A stretch of DNA of 64,000 nucleotides from Psychrobacter sp. JCM 18900 (GCF_904846625.1 NZ_CAJHBL010000001.1:434001-498000); one strand, 5' to 3'. Counted from the stretch's first letter, positions 1 through 10,445 are shown. Notes: generated by a model from the letters alone, not told the origin. Made by a program: numbers and translations.

Positions 1-1732
1 CTTCAAACGCTTGCCCTTCAGAGAGCATTTTATCGCCAGTATGATCAATCCGATTATGATAAATATAAATGATGTCATTAGCTTTTAATAGCTCTCGACT
101 ACCATCTCTATTAAGTTGCATAAAATCATCGGCAGTGATCGCATCTCCTCGATCTTGCAACGCAGCTTTAAGTATCTTACTTCTATTGGACGTTCCTTGA
201 GAGCTTTGTCCATTCACAAGCACTGTGCCTGACGTGTTGTCTGCTATAGATAATGTCTCGTTCGGTAGGAGCGCTGCCATACCAAGCTGAGTATAGCTAG
301 GCAACATAGACAGCATAGGCGCTATATCAGCACTGTAGCGATCTTCTTGACGTATTAAGCTGACCAGTTCATCCGCTATCTCATAGCGCATGGCATCGGA
401 GATAATAACGTATATTTTGTTGTTGTTATCTAGAAACGGTTTCACCCAATGCTTAAAGAACCTATCCTGCCTAAGAATTGGCGCAGCATTCCATTGGCTT
501 TCAGATTCTACGAACTCCTGAAAGCGATTACCTAATCTGAGTAAATAGTTATTAGAGTATATATTCTCTATTTTATCGTTGAGATGGTTGAGGAGTGATA
601 CTTCTCCAGACTCAAGTTTATGGTAGATAAACTTACGATAAAGCTGATCAAGCTTGTACCAAGACTGGGTATAACGCTCTACCCCTTGTACAAAGCTATC
701 CATATCGATTTTGACTTGGTTAAAATTAGCTATAAACTGCGCTGCATTATCAAGGGCTTGATAGGTATGCTCAAACTCAGCGTACCAGTGACTCTGACGA
801 CGCTGGCGAATCCAAATAGCCATTTGTTCAGCGGTAAAGTCACTTTGTAAGACTGCATTAGCTAGCGCGCTAATTATCTTGTTATCAATTAAGCGAAAGT
901 AGTCTATATCGATGAGCTGTTTAAAATCTCTACTACTGAGATCGTCTCTAATATCAAGATCATCAGAAAATTTATCGGATAACATCTCAAAGCTGTCTTG
1001 ATATTGTCTACTGTCTTTCCAACGTTTGAGAAATACCAAAGCATCATTGGACAGCTTTACCTGACCATCCGTTGCCATTGCATAGCTAGATTTAAAGAGC
1101 TCAATGGCAAAATCATGAATACTAGGCTCATCAGATTTGTAGCCATAGTAGCGATTCATTTGCTCCCAGAAAAAGCCATCAAGAGCAGATCGACTAATCA
1201 GACTCATCTTTTCATCTTTATCATTGGCCAAGTCCTGCAACAGACTCTCAACGACTGTGTCCATTTTAGGCTCGCTCTTAGCACAAACAGCCAGCATCTT
1301 TAGCTGAACCATACCTGAGCTATCACTGGGCTCTATAAGCTTATTTAGAGCCTCTTTACGGCTTTTAGCGCGAAAGAACTCTGCATGATCTTTTAAGACC
1401 TCTGCAAACTCAATACCTAATGATAGCTCCGAGAGCCAGATAGCAACTTGGTCAGTACGGAATTCCCCGTGAGCCAGCTGTACATCCAATAGCCAATTAT
1501 CTAATAGCGCAGGCTGAGCACCTGCACGATAAAGCAGAAATTTTTGATTAGGCTGCTCACGTATTATTTTATATTTAACACTGAACTCATTGTTATCTAG
1601 GACGATTTTTTCAATATCTTCTAGTACTAGACTGTCAAAGTCATCACGCAGCTCATGCTTGGCATCGTACCAAAAAACAATACGATGTTTTTTAAAGAGC
1701 TGCTGTAATGCGTTGATGATGCGATCATTCAT
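1..1732 (-). CDS. pglZ: BREX-1 system phosphatase-like protein PglZ, type A (partial, C-terminus beyond window)
   Basis: Core BREX protein of the alkaline-phosphatase superfamily, needed for phage restriction; its biochemical role is unsettled. About 577 residues are inside the window; the family is usually a little over 800, so roughly the last third lies off the left edge. The N-terminus reads MNDRIINALQQLFKKHRIVF. The PglZ-domain signature VIISDAMRYEIADEL is visible with its Asp near residue 446, and a metal-site-like RIDHTG near residue 563. The ATG shares one base with the pglX stop (TAATG), so translation is probably coupled to pglX. The reading frame is open to the window edge. A second in-frame ATG four bases further in the same region is out of register with this coupling, so this start is preferred. 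Confidence 0.93.
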   Translation of the reverse strand, partial: MNDRIINALQQLFKKHRIVFWYDAKHELRDDFDSLVLEDIEKIVLDNNEFSVKYKIIREQPNQKFLLYRAGAQPALLDNWLLDVQLAHGEFRTDQVAIWLSELSLGIEFAEVLKDHAEFFRAKSRKEALNKLIEPSDSSGMVQLKMLAVCAKSEPKMDTVVESLLQDLANDKDEKMSLISRSALDGFFWEQMNRYYGYKSDEPSIHDFAIELFKSSYAMATDGQVKLSNDALVFLKRWKDSRQYQDSFEMLSDKFSDDLDIRDDLSSRDFKQLIDIDYFRLIDNKIISALANAVLQSDFTAEQMAIWIRQRRQSHWYAEFEHTYQALDNAAQFIANFNQVKIDMDSFVQGVERYTQSWYKLDQLYRKFIYHKLESGEVSLLNHLNDKIENIYSNNYLLRLGNRFQEFVESESQWNAAPILRQDRFFKHWVKPFLDNNNKIYVIISDAMRYEIADELVSLIRQEDRYSADIAPMLSMLPSYTQLGMAALLPNETLSIADNTSGTVLVNGQSSQGTSNRSKILKAALQDRGDAITADDFMQLNRDGSRELLKANDIIYIYHNRIDHTGDKMLSEGQAFE

Positions 1733-4700
1733 TAGCTAAGCCCCGTCACTTTCTTTAATGCCTTACCAAATTTAGGATAGTTTACTTTTACACCATCATC
1801 TAGGTCTATCTCTATTTGTTTAGTGGCTAATGGATACAGTACCTCACGCTCATAATCTTCCATCTCTGTGATCATTTTGTTAGTGATATCTAGCTTCTTT
1901 TGTGCTTTTGTTTTTTCACTTTGGCTTTGACTGGCACTAATATTGATCGCATTAAGCTGATCTTTATAAGCATTAAGCTTAGTACGGAACTCACGTAGAT
2001 AGTCATTGAGCACGATACTTACCGTATCTGGCTGATAGCGATGCATGTAAATCAGAGCACTGAAGTTACCACTGGTGAATAGCCAATAGATAGGACGTTT
2101 CTTATAACGTTTTACGTGATCGTCATAGAAGTCTTTTAAGAAGTAATCACGAATATCACGTGGCTTGTCATTCTTGCCAAGCGCTTGCTCAATGAATTGC
2201 ATGTTGCTCTCATACTGCTCTTCGCCAAAAGCCACTTTTATGAATTTACGGAAGCGCTCAACAATATCGTCGCTGAACCAACCATCGTCTAAGATAGGAA
2301 TCACATTGTTTTTATCAGGCATGAAGCTTGGATTAGGTATCTGTTCAAAATACTGCTCTATTTTGTCACCTTGGTTGGCAAGTATCAGTCCAGGCTTATC
2401 TAAGCTATAGCGACCAAACATACAGCCAACGGCATACGAGATCAGCTCACGCATAGTATCGGCTAGCAAAAGCGTCTCAAGCTCCTCTGCTGTCTTCTCA
2501 CCACCATAACGGTAATAAGGGTTACAGGTTAGGGTTATTTCTTTTAATGGAACCTCAGGGGTAAGTTCGTCTTGTAAGCCATAAGCATCAATAAAAATAC
2601 GGTTATTTTCTTCTTCTAAGCGCTGCATGTCATAGGTCATTTGTTGCCAATGAGCGCGTAGCTCGATATAAGTATCTTTAAGTGCTGACTTACGGTGTTC
2701 ATCTTTAAGCAATGGTGAGGTTTTAAATTCCCATGAAGTTTCATAAGAATCCCAGTCACCTTTAGATATGTCTACAAGTGCAAGCTCATCTGTTTGTAAG
2801 GATGTAACACCCTTTTTAATGGGCGTATTACCAATCACTCCATTGCTATAATGCATACCTTGCAGACTAACATTCACAAGTTCCTGAAATACTTTTGAGT
2901 TTGAGAAAGCAAATATATTCTTAGCATTTACACCTTGCATTTGAATAGCCGTTGGTCCTGCAGTATCAAAAACAAAACCTTCGGGAATGTGCCGTGAGTT
3001 GAAATAACTTGAAGTTAAATCAGACCACGAAAAACCACCTTTTAGATAATCAACTTCATTTCTAATTACTGATTTATCGAAAGCTTTCAATTCTGAACCA
3101 GAGTTCTCCCAATTAACTAACCATTCGTTATTACCGTACCACCTCCTAAACGTTCCACCTTTACTATGAGGAAACCATTTATCAATTCCTGAGTATGTAG
3201 CTAATGGGGTTTTTCTCATTTCAACTTCATGCCATCTTCTTAAAAACCTATCATTATCTGCAGTCGCTAAACCCTGCCGAGGTTTCATAAACTTACTAAA
3301 TGGCACTCCGTTCTTGAAAATCTTTTTAATATTATCTGAAATCCAAAATGCTATAGGTTTGCTAGGTAATCCTAGAAAATCGGTAGTACTAGCCTTATAG
3401 CTCCAATCAACATCAGTCTGATCAATAGCCTCTAGTACTTTTGGCGCTTGTATGTTCTCACCCTTAAAGTCAGTCAATTTAATAAAACGACCTTCGTAAG
3501 TCATTGAAGGTTTTTTGTGAACTGTGAAAGTACAGACAGGTACGCACGCTGGACCAAAAGAATTATATTCTAATTGTACTAACGAAGTTATGTGACAGTT
3601 AGATAACAAGTCTTCTCTAAAAGCTTCAAACGAACCTATAAACATCCATAAAAATGGTGTTATAAAGCCAAGCTCACCTTTATCTAAAACAATACCTAAA
3701 CACCTTTCAACAAACATAGAGAATAAGTCAGACTTGCTATTTGGATATTCCTTCTTAGACCAAGCTTTCAGTCTACCATTCATACCTTTTCCACCCATGT
3801 AAGGTGGGTTAGCAACAACTATATGATAATGAGGGCTTAAATAATCAGCCTGTTTTAATAGCTTGAGTACTTTTTGATGAGTCTGACTTAAGAATAACTG
3901 CCCTGATACATCAGCAGCATGTAACTGCTCTAAAACCTCAGCAACGTCTTTCAGCTCTGGTCTGATCAACGAGCCAAAGTTATCGGCTTCATCAAATTGA
4001 CGCAAGGTTATTTCTAGATCAGCCGTAAATAAATCACGACCGATGAAGTCCATATACTCATCTAGCTCATCGTCATCAAAACTGATAGGCTCAAGCACAC
4101 AGATATTTGGACGCACATCTGTATTGAAGAATCGACGATGACGATCACGTGCTTTCATAGTCAATGCAAACGCAGCCAACTCACCAGCTCGTTCGTCAAT
4201 CTCAATACCATACAAGTTATGCGTTAAGATTAGCGAAGGTATGTCTGCTGCACCGTAGCCTTGCTCTTCATAGATTGCATATAGCAGATCAAACGCATAA
4301 GTCAGCATGTGACCTGAGCCACATGCTGGATCACATATTTTTAGATCTTTTGGACTCTCTACTTTTAGATAATCTGTATCATCATTGTCCTCAGCAGGCT
4401 TTATGTAGTACTCCATACGGTCAGCCAGCTTAGACTCAGGATGATTCAATAACCATAATCGGCCAAGCGAGTTTTCTACCAAATAGCGTACGATCCAGTG
4501 TGGCGTGAATAGCTGAGTAGCCGCTGGAATATTTTCTGGTGTCACTTTCTCATTTTTCTTTAATCTTGCAAATACATCGTCTTTTTTATCTGATATATAA
4601 AACTGATATAACCAACCGATGACTTCAACGTCTTTACAAGCACTTGCTGGCATGGCTTCACGCATATCAGCGAGTACTGAGCTACTGGAAAGCAAGTCAT

Positions 4701-5208
4701 CAGGCATTAGCAACTCTGTATAGTCGTCGATACGCTGGAATAAGAATGGCATGGACTCATGCCATTGATTACAGTACGCAACTAGTAGCAGACGATAAAC
4801 TTCTGCTTCAGGATTTTGACTGGGCGCTCTGCCATTTAACAGATTGAGGATTTGCTCACGGACTGCTTCTGATACCACTCGCTCATCAATGTCTCCAGCC
4901 TTTGCCAGCGCTAGTACTTCAGGCTGAGTATCTTCAGCAGCAGCAGAGACTACAAGGCTGCGGTTATAGCGATTCATATCCATGAAGCGAAGCGCACAGA
5001 AGCGGTTAAACCAAATATAAGCAATACGCTCGACGACTTCCTGTTCAGACTGCTGCTTGATTAGCTCCTCTAGCTTTTTAACAGCGATAGGATTCTCACG
5101 TCTGGCTAAACTTTCTTCTGCGCGTACAAATTTGAGCTTAGTAGCGACTTGTTCAATCAAAGTGACACGTGCCTGTTGAGCAAATTTTTTGAGTTTGGTC
5201 GTTTCCAT
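1732..5208 (-). CDS. pglX: BREX-1 adenine-specific DNA methyltransferase PglX
   Basis: Site-specific N6-adenine methyltransferase that marks host DNA in BREX type 1, allowing self/non-self discrimination. The 1158-residue protein has the expected length. The SAM-binding motif DPACGSGHM lies at residues 293-301 and the catalytic NPPY at 467-470, an order typical of gamma-class methyltransferases. The long C-terminal half after about residue 550 should contain target recognition. Charged coiled-coil-like stretches (EEENNR, SEKTKAQKKLD) occur near the end. The start codon overlaps the brxC stop by one base (TAATG) and its own stop overlaps pglZ in the same way. Divergence in the target-recognition half cannot be judged here, so the methylated motif is unknown. 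Confidence 0.96.
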   Translation of the reverse strand: METTKLKKFAQQARVTLIEQVATKLKFVRAEESLARRENPIAVKKLEELIKQQSEQEVVERIAYIWFNRFCALRFMDMNRYNRSLVVSAAAEDTQPEVLALAKAGDIDERVVSEAVREQILNLLNGRAPSQNPEAEVYRLLLVAYCNQWHESMPFLFQRIDDYTELLMPDDLLSSSSVLADMREAMPASACKDVEVIGWLYQFYISDKKDDVFARLKKNEKVTPENIPAATQLFTPHWIVRYLVENSLGRLWLLNHPESKLADRMEYYIKPAEDNDDTDYLKVESPKDLKICDPACGSGHMLTYAFDLLYAIYEEQGYGAADIPSLILTHNLYGIEIDERAGELAAFALTMKARDRHRRFFNTDVRPNICVLEPISFDDDELDEYMDFIGRDLFTADLEITLRQFDEADNFGSLIRPELKDVAEVLEQLHAADVSGQLFLSQTHQKVLKLLKQADYLSPHYHIVVANPPYMGGKGMNGRLKAWSKKEYPNSKSDLFSMFVERCLGIVLDKGELGFITPFLWMFIGSFEAFREDLLSNCHITSLVQLEYNSFGPACVPVCTFTVHKKPSMTYEGRFIKLTDFKGENIQAPKVLEAIDQTDVDWSYKASTTDFLGLPSKPIAFWISDNIKKIFKNGVPFSKFMKPRQGLATADNDRFLRRWHEVEMRKTPLATYSGIDKWFPHSKGGTFRRWYGNNEWLVNWENSGSELKAFDKSVIRNEVDYLKGGFSWSDLTSSYFNSRHIPEGFVFDTAGPTAIQMQGVNAKNIFAFSNSKVFQELVNVSLQGMHYSNGVIGNTPIKKGVTSLQTDELALVDISKGDWDSYETSWEFKTSPLLKDEHRKSALKDTYIELRAHWQQMTYDMQRLEEENNRIFIDAYGLQDELTPEVPLKEITLTCNPYYRYGGEKTAEELETLLLADTMRELISYAVGCMFGRYSLDKPGLILANQGDKIEQYFEQIPNPSFMPDKNNVIPILDDGWFSDDIVERFRKFIKVAFGEEQYESNMQFIEQALGKNDKPRDIRDYFLKDFYDDHVKRYKKRPIYWLFTSGNFSALIYMHRYQPDTVSIVLNDYLREFRTKLNAYKDQLNAINISASQSQSEKTKAQKKLDITNKMITEMEDYEREVLYPLATKQIEIDLDDGVKVNYPKFGKALKKVTGLS

Positions 5209-8200
5209 TAGATATAGATCCTTTTACCTTTACGTATTTCGCTGAGCAGTGCCTCACTCATCGCCTTTAGATAACGCTCTACATCGGTCTCGTTCTCTAT
5301 CCAAGCTCGATCGTAATCCACCCTGATTTTGTTTGAGTTGATATACTCATTTTTAGGCTCACTCACCTGTTTAGGCTCAGATAGCGCAGACACTTGTGAT
5401 TGGTCTTTATCACTCTTATCACCGTTGTTAGTACTTACCTTTGCAGGCGTTGGTGGTGGCTTGGGCGTTGCCATTACTACCATTTTCTGCAATAAAGTTG
5501 CATAGCCCTTGTCTTCAAAGTATCGCAATCTATCATTAATAACGGCAATCAACTTCTCTTCATTCACCTTATCAATCAGTTGTGTATAAGGAGCGTCAAG
5601 TTCTGCCTGTCTGATATCTGGAAGTTTTTTATACTCATCCATCTCTTGCATACGCGACTGCATTTGTTTAAGCGCTTCAATCGATTGGCTACGAGCTTCC
5701 TGTAGGGCATCATTGACCTTGTCTTTCAAGCTGGCTAATAGCACTTTGACCTGTTGGATCTTACTGCCTTTATATATAGAGGTATCGTTTAGACTGGCCT
5801 CAAGCACCCTCACCTGTTCTCTTTCGATATAATCAAAGTTCGCTGATTGATCTTTCAAGAAATTTTGAGTGTTATCATATATTTCTCTTTGAGAACCATT
5901 CATAAAATTGTAAATAGGATCTATCAGCTGCTCTTTGATCTTCAGAAGCTCATCTTCAATATCTTCGTTAAGGTCAGTTAAAAACCATGCGTAGGATGAT
6001 TTTGAAAGCTTTTTGATTTGCTGAATAGCGGGATCTAATGCACTCAAGAAAGGATATCGTGCGGCCTGTGCATACCAACCCTCCAAATCTTGTAACATCT
6101 CTTTAAAAGCATCAATGGTCTCATTGCCTAGTGCTTTTGCCTCATTGTTACTAGCAGGCTTAGCAAAAAAGTCTTCATAAAACTCTTTGAGATGACGAAC
6201 TTGTGACGAAGAAAATTCAACTTGGGGCTCTAATACCAAATTGCTTTGACGTTGACTATTTACTAAAGCGCGCGCAAGCTCACTGTCCTCTAATATGTTG
6301 CCATCCATTCGAACTTCGACTTTGCCATTTACACATAGCTTTGCAAGGGTGCTGAGCACAGCTGCGTATGACCATCCGTATGGTTTTTTTTCAAACTGTT
6401 CTAACAACCCTTTTACTGTCGTCCGTATAGCCGCACTAGCATTTCTTTGGATAAAAGATAATACATCACGCTCTGGCTCGGCTAATGTAGCTATATCGGC
6501 ACCCAACATGTCTTGTTGGGTAGAGTCGAGAATCTTGGCAACATCAGCCTCTGTGTAAGATGCATCGCGTAGCATACGTAGATGAGGGTATGATCTAGAA
6601 ACAAGCTCATTGAAGCCTTTCTCAATACGTAATTGAGCGTCTTCTGAGCTAACATTTAGCTCCGTACCTGCTACGAGTAGTTTTGCCTGACTCATGAGAC
6701 TTTTTATTCGCTGTAGCAACTCGGCCTGACGCTTAGTATTTTGTTGTCCTTTCTCGCCTAAGATACGTTTTACTGTCTCTTGCTGAGCAATAGAATAATT
6801 TTGCCTGACATATTTCTCTGTACGTTTGTACATCGTTATATCACTCATCAAGCGAGAATCGGCTGGCAAGATTACAAATAATTCATCGCTAGAAAAGTTA
6901 GATTTATTAGACATCATCTCTTCATTTTCAGCATGCTCATAAAACGGGCTGATGACATTGATACCTATCTCGTATTCACGACCATATAACTTATCATCAA
7001 GCTTTCGTGAAAAAGAATAGTCTTGTCCTTGGCTACCTGATGCGCCGCTACTGTAACGAATCTTGCGACTTTTAATCACTTGATCAAAGATTATGCTTTC
7101 AAGCTCACTAGCCACATCAGCTGCTTCTACTTCCGTATTTTTTATCTCTTCTTCAATATCTTTTTCTTCGTCCGTCAAATACTCGTACATATCTCCTGTA
7201 CGTTGTACATAGGTCTCATCCTCTAGTAGATTAAGCGCCTCTTCAACACGCTGACGGAGTACAGCTACATCCTCACCAAAGCTACTTAGCATTAAAACAC
7301 AGATATTACGAATTGTGGATTTGAATCCATCAACATATTTCACTAAAAACAAGGCTTTTAATACTTGTACTGCAAATTTGTTATCTAAATGGGTTTCTGC
7401 ATTGATGACAGCTCGTTGGATGTTTGACTTCAATGCGGTACGAATACCTTCAAACATTAAATCAAAAGTTGCTAGCTGACCTATGTCATGATCACCTACT
7501 TTTATTGCTACTTGTTGAAACACACCCAGCATCGAACGCTCACCAACTGAGCTATGCTTACCCTCAAAAGCATTATGTAATGATAGATCAGCAATCGCAG
7601 ACTGAAACAAGCTGAACTGGTAAGGGATGAATGGATAGCTGTTTATAAAGTGTTCTTTGTCTTTAAAATTTCTATATGTCTGTGATCCATCAGCGAAATC
7701 AAACAGCGTTTTAAAATTGTTTGACTGATTATCATATATGCCAGATAGCAACTTAGCACCTTCATCTGTCTTAACGAGGAGACGCTTTTGGATAACTTCT
7801 GCTACGTTGGCACTGGTTAGCTTCATACGGTTAGCAAAGCGAGCTTGAATTTTTGAAAAGTCATTACTTTGTTGCTTGCCCATCTCACCAACAACAGTCC
7901 CCATATCTTCTTGGGCGGTTACAATAATCCAAGAACGCCCACGAGACTTGGTCGCTAAGCTCTCAGCGATAGTCTGAAGGTTGGTCATAAGCTTAACGTT
8001 TTCAGCTATATATTGCCCCACCTCATCAACAAAGAAGTTTAGACGAAACTCAGTGTAGCCATTTTCTTTAATCTGACGCTCAATATAATCATCAACTTGA
8101 GAAGCGAAATCTTCAATCGATACATGATACTGACTACGGTATTTATCTAAAATACCCATAGCTAGCGCCTGATCTTCTCCAGTAACCTGACTATAAGCTT

Positions 8201-8813
8201 GAGCAATATTCTTTGCTTCAAGTATTGCCTGCTCACGTCCTTTTTCCCAAGGCTTATTAGCGATAGATTCATATGCCTCTTTGAAGCTACCATAAAGTTT
8301 TCGACTATCGAGGTCACGTTCAAACTGAGCAATATGTCCCTGCTTACCGTAGTAGCCACACATTTCATCGAAAACTTTAACAAATACTGCCAATAAAGCA
8401 TCAACCTGTGTCTTACTAATAACATCTGCTTTTTGATCAATGTTAAACAAAATGCTTTTAGAGGGAATCGCAACCGCGTTTTTAATACCAGAGCTCAATG
8501 CATCATTATCACCACACTTAGGCAAGAATAACTCCAGTGCCGATGTGTTATCTATTTGGCGATTCTCAAGTAATAGCGCCAACATTTTCAATAAGTGTGA
8601 TTTTCCCGAACCAAAAAACCCAGAAAGCCAGACACCATTAGCAACCTGATAGTCGTTGTAAGCATCGAAAAATGATATTAGACGACTCTCTACCTCATCG
8701 GTTAATACATACTCTTCTAACTCTAGGCGTAGGCTTGCTTCATCGTCAGCTTTAATTACACCTTCAATTGGACGGTTTACTGGTTTTTGAAATATTGTTT
8801 TAAGGGCTGTCAT
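5208..8813 (-). CDS. brxC: BREX system P-loop protein BrxC
   Basis: Large ATPase of the BREX complex, about 1201 residues when started at MTALKTIFQK. An upstream start at 8894 would overlap brxB by about 70 bases. The inner ATG at 8813 lies 10 bases after the brxB stop, has a GAGACAG-like ribosome site and gives the normal BrxC length, so it is chosen. Walker A GFFGSGKSH is at residues 65-73, and a Walker B-like FFVDEVGQYI has its Asp near residue 263. The C-terminal third is helical and charged. The stop overlaps the pglX start (TAATG). BrxC is required for both defence and BREX methylation in characterised systems (family knowledge). Confidence 0.95.
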   Translation of the reverse strand: MTALKTIFQKPVNRPIEGVIKADDEASLRLELEEYVLTDEVESRLISFFDAYNDYQVANGVWLSGFFGSGKSHLLKMLALLLENRQIDNTSALELFLPKCGDNDALSSGIKNAVAIPSKSILFNIDQKADVISKTQVDALLAVFVKVFDEMCGYYGKQGHIAQFERDLDSRKLYGSFKEAYESIANKPWEKGREQAILEAKNIAQAYSQVTGEDQALAMGILDKYRSQYHVSIEDFASQVDDYIERQIKENGYTEFRLNFFVDEVGQYIAENVKLMTNLQTIAESLATKSRGRSWIIVTAQEDMGTVVGEMGKQQSNDFSKIQARFANRMKLTSANVAEVIQKRLLVKTDEGAKLLSGIYDNQSNNFKTLFDFADGSQTYRNFKDKEHFINSYPFIPYQFSLFQSAIADLSLHNAFEGKHSSVGERSMLGVFQQVAIKVGDHDIGQLATFDLMFEGIRTALKSNIQRAVINAETHLDNKFAVQVLKALFLVKYVDGFKSTIRNICVLMLSSFGEDVAVLRQRVEEALNLLEDETYVQRTGDMYEYLTDEEKDIEEEIKNTEVEAADVASELESIIFDQVIKSRKIRYSSGASGSQGQDYSFSRKLDDKLYGREYEIGINVISPFYEHAENEEMMSNKSNFSSDELFVILPADSRLMSDITMYKRTEKYVRQNYSIAQQETVKRILGEKGQQNTKRQAELLQRIKSLMSQAKLLVAGTELNVSSEDAQLRIEKGFNELVSRSYPHLRMLRDASYTEADVAKILDSTQQDMLGADIATLAEPERDVLSFIQRNASAAIRTTVKGLLEQFEKKPYGWSYAAVLSTLAKLCVNGKVEVRMDGNILEDSELARALVNSQRQSNLVLEPQVEFSSSQVRHLKEFYEDFFAKPASNNEAKALGNETIDAFKEMLQDLEGWYAQAARYPFLSALDPAIQQIKKLSKSSYAWFLTDLNEDIEDELLKIKEQLIDPIYNFMNGSQREIYDNTQNFLKDQSANFDYIEREQVRVLEASLNDTSIYKGSKIQQVKVLLASLKDKVNDALQEARSQSIEALKQMQSRMQEMDEYKKLPDIRQAELDAPYTQLIDKVNEEKLIAVINDRLRYFEDKGYATLLQKMVVMATPKPPPTPAKVSTNNGDKSDKDQSQVSALSEPKQVSEPKNEYINSNKIRVDYDRAWIENETDVERYLKAMSEALLSEIRKGKRIYI

Positions 8814-8823
8814 ATCTGTCTCA

Positions 8824-9435
8824 TTATGCTTCACAGTGATAAATGTTGAATGCTCGATAGTATTTGTCATCATGCAGTCTGCCAAATAAATCAAGCGATG
8901 CGCCAGACTCTAAAGAATGAGTATAGGCTCCTGGAAAAAAGATAACGGTTGGTTTTTCTTTGGCTGTACTTTGTAAGTTATTCAAAATGTTATGTGAACG
9001 TATATATGGGAAAACTTCACCAACACCTGATAGAAAAAGAACATCGTATTCTGTATTACTTAGCTTCTTAGCAATCGCTGGTGCCAAATGAGACTCAGGA
9101 TCTAAAACTCCTTGAAGCAACTCTTTCAGCTGTTCTTTGTCAATCTGCTGTTCCATTTCTAGTATCTGATCAAAAATCTCGCGCTCTTTAAGTAGATCTA
9201 TAGACAGATCGTACAAATTTATAGCCAAGATATTGATACCATTCTTCTGTAACTGCTTAGTTAATTGGTCTTCAAGGCGCAGCATCTCGTTTGATTCTTC
9301 AGGCCTAAAAGGACAAATGAAGAATGGAACCTCATTACCTAGACCCTGCATCTTAAGGAAGTTCTCACTTGAAATGACAGAAAAAAGATGGTCATAACTT
9401 TTTTTATCACATGCTTGTACGTTGCTCATAGTCAT
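8824..9435 (-). CDS. brxB: BREX protein BrxB (DUF1788 family)
   Basis: Small conserved BREX subunit of 203 residues, a normal length for BrxB. Its molecular role is not firmly known. It contains the family-typical segment FLSGVGEVFPYIRSHNILNN followed by a stretch ending in VIFFPGAY near the C-terminus. The ATG at 9435 is preceded by AAGGGAG at good spacing; a second Met two codons in is less well placed. It sits 12 bases after the brxA stop and 10 bases before the chosen brxC start, so brxA-brxB-brxC form one transcription unit. The identification rests on operon position plus protein character. Confidence 0.93.
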   Translation of the reverse strand: MTMSNVQACDKKSYDHLFSVISSENFLKMQGLGNEVPFFICPFRPEESNEMLRLEDQLTKQLQKNGINILAINLYDLSIDLLKEREIFDQILEMEQQIDKEQLKELLQGVLDPESHLAPAIAKKLSNTEYDVLFLSGVGEVFPYIRSHNILNNLQSTAKEKPTVIFFPGAYTHSLESGASLDLFGRLHDDKYYRAFNIYHCEA

Positions 9436-9447
9436 GACAGCACTCCC

Positions 9448-10047
9448 TTATATTGCATTTTCAGAAATCGTGAAGTATTTGATATCTCTACTATCATTAC
9501 GCTTTATCATCTCTATTAGCCTTGTGCTCAACATAGTAGCTTGAATATTATTTTTGCTATCTAAGAAATTGGCATCACGAAGCATTTTAAATAATACCTG
9601 TCTAAGCTTTTTCCTCGTACTTATACTTAAACTATCAAGCTCACTATGCCAGTCACACTTTCTATTAAGAAACGTATCAAAATCTGAGTGCTGAAGGTCT
9701 GGTTTGAAAGTGATAAAGCGCTCTCGTAACACTTCAGTAGCAAAATCAGCAATAAAGCGATAGTACCGGCAAACTGCAATCCACAGCATATAGGCTTGAT
9801 CTTGGTACTCAGACTCTGTAAGTAACGTAAGCTCTTCAGTATTAAGTGTACTCAAGCGAGCTATAATTTCATGGCTCAACCGTTTAAGTGTACTTAGTGC
9901 TCTAGATTGAAGTAAATTCTCAGAGATCACTTTTTCTTTCACTAAATCCCAGTCTCCTACTTCAAGATATAACTTGGCTATCGTGACTGACTCTGTTTGA
10001 AGTAGCGCACCAGCTGTAAATGACATGTTGTATTTTTGGCTATTCAT
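9448..10047 (-). CDS. brxA: BREX protein BrxA (DUF1819 family)
   Basis: First gene of the BREX operon: 199 residues, the standard size for BrxA, a small helical protein reported to bind DNA in characterised systems. The sequence begins MNSQKYNMSFTAGALLQTES, and the FTAGALL segment close to the N-terminus is typical of the family. An AGG ribosome site lies about 12 bases upstream. The roughly 200 bases upstream should hold the operon promoter and carry a repeated GAACGCTT motif (10,068 and 10,094). No brxR/WYL regulator gene is seen before it; the next sequences are decayed gene fragments. Confidence 0.93.
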   Translation of the reverse strand: MNSQKYNMSFTAGALLQTESVTIAKLYLEVGDWDLVKEKVISENLLQSRALSTLKRLSHEIIARLSTLNTEELTLLTESEYQDQAYMLWIAVCRYYRFIADFATEVLRERFITFKPDLQHSDFDTFLNRKCDWHSELDSLSISTRKKLRQVLFKMLRDANFLDSKNNIQATMLSTRLIEMIKRNDSRDIKYFTISENAI

Positions 10048-10067
10048 CTATTTTTAACCTGCTTAAA

Positions 10068-10105
10068 GAACGCTTGACCTATATCTAGAGGTTGAACGCT
10101 TTTGA
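10068..10105. promoter_or_regulatory. Repeated GAACGCTT motif in the brx leader
   Basis: GAACGCTT occurs at 10,068-10,075 and 10,094-10,101, 26 bases apart. Between them is an imperfect inverted repeat, TTGACCT / AGGTTGAA. It lies 20-60 bases upstream of brxA. This could be a regulator site in the 5' leader; the function is inference. Confidence 0.3.
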
Positions 10106-10255
10106 TAATGCTTATTGTTTATTTCTATAAAGTAACGCAGGCCAGTATTGTACATGGTTCTATATGTTGCTTAAACATTATGTATCTAATTGAGCTATGC
10201 TGAAGAAACTGCAAAGGTAAATTAGGTAAACTAACAACTCGGCAAAGAGTTTACA

Positions 10256-10445
10256 TGACAAATAAAATTAGAACTTATAGCACAGAAATTTGAAGCAGAA
10301 GCCTTTAAGAAGATAGTAGACAATAACGGTAATATTTCAGCGACTTCAAAACAGCTAAGCATAGCCATGTAAACGTTATCCAACTGGCATAACTAAGACA
10401 ATCTTGTCAGTACAGAACAATATGATCCGCTTATGGCGGCTCTTC
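10256..10445 (+). pseudogene. IS3-family transposase orfA remnant
   Basis: One frame reads KFEAEAFKKIVDNNGN, ISATSKQLSIAM, a stop codon, TLSNWHN, another stop, then VSTEQYDP and MAAL. This is the N-terminal HTH region of an IS3-type OrfA, broken by at least two in-frame stops and lacking the rest of the element. No intact orfB or terminal inverted repeats are seen nearby. It is an old insertion scar between the BREX operon and the secreted-protein genes. Confidence 0.7.

Noticed and set aside
998..1303. Plus-strand open frame of 101 codons
   Set aside because: Lies opposite the pglZ coding sequence, has no ribosome site and no recognisable domain; it is a shadow frame.
8162..8473. Minus-strand 103-codon frame inside brxC
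   Set aside because: Same strand, different frame from brxC; the brxC frame carries the Walker motifs, so this is a shadow.
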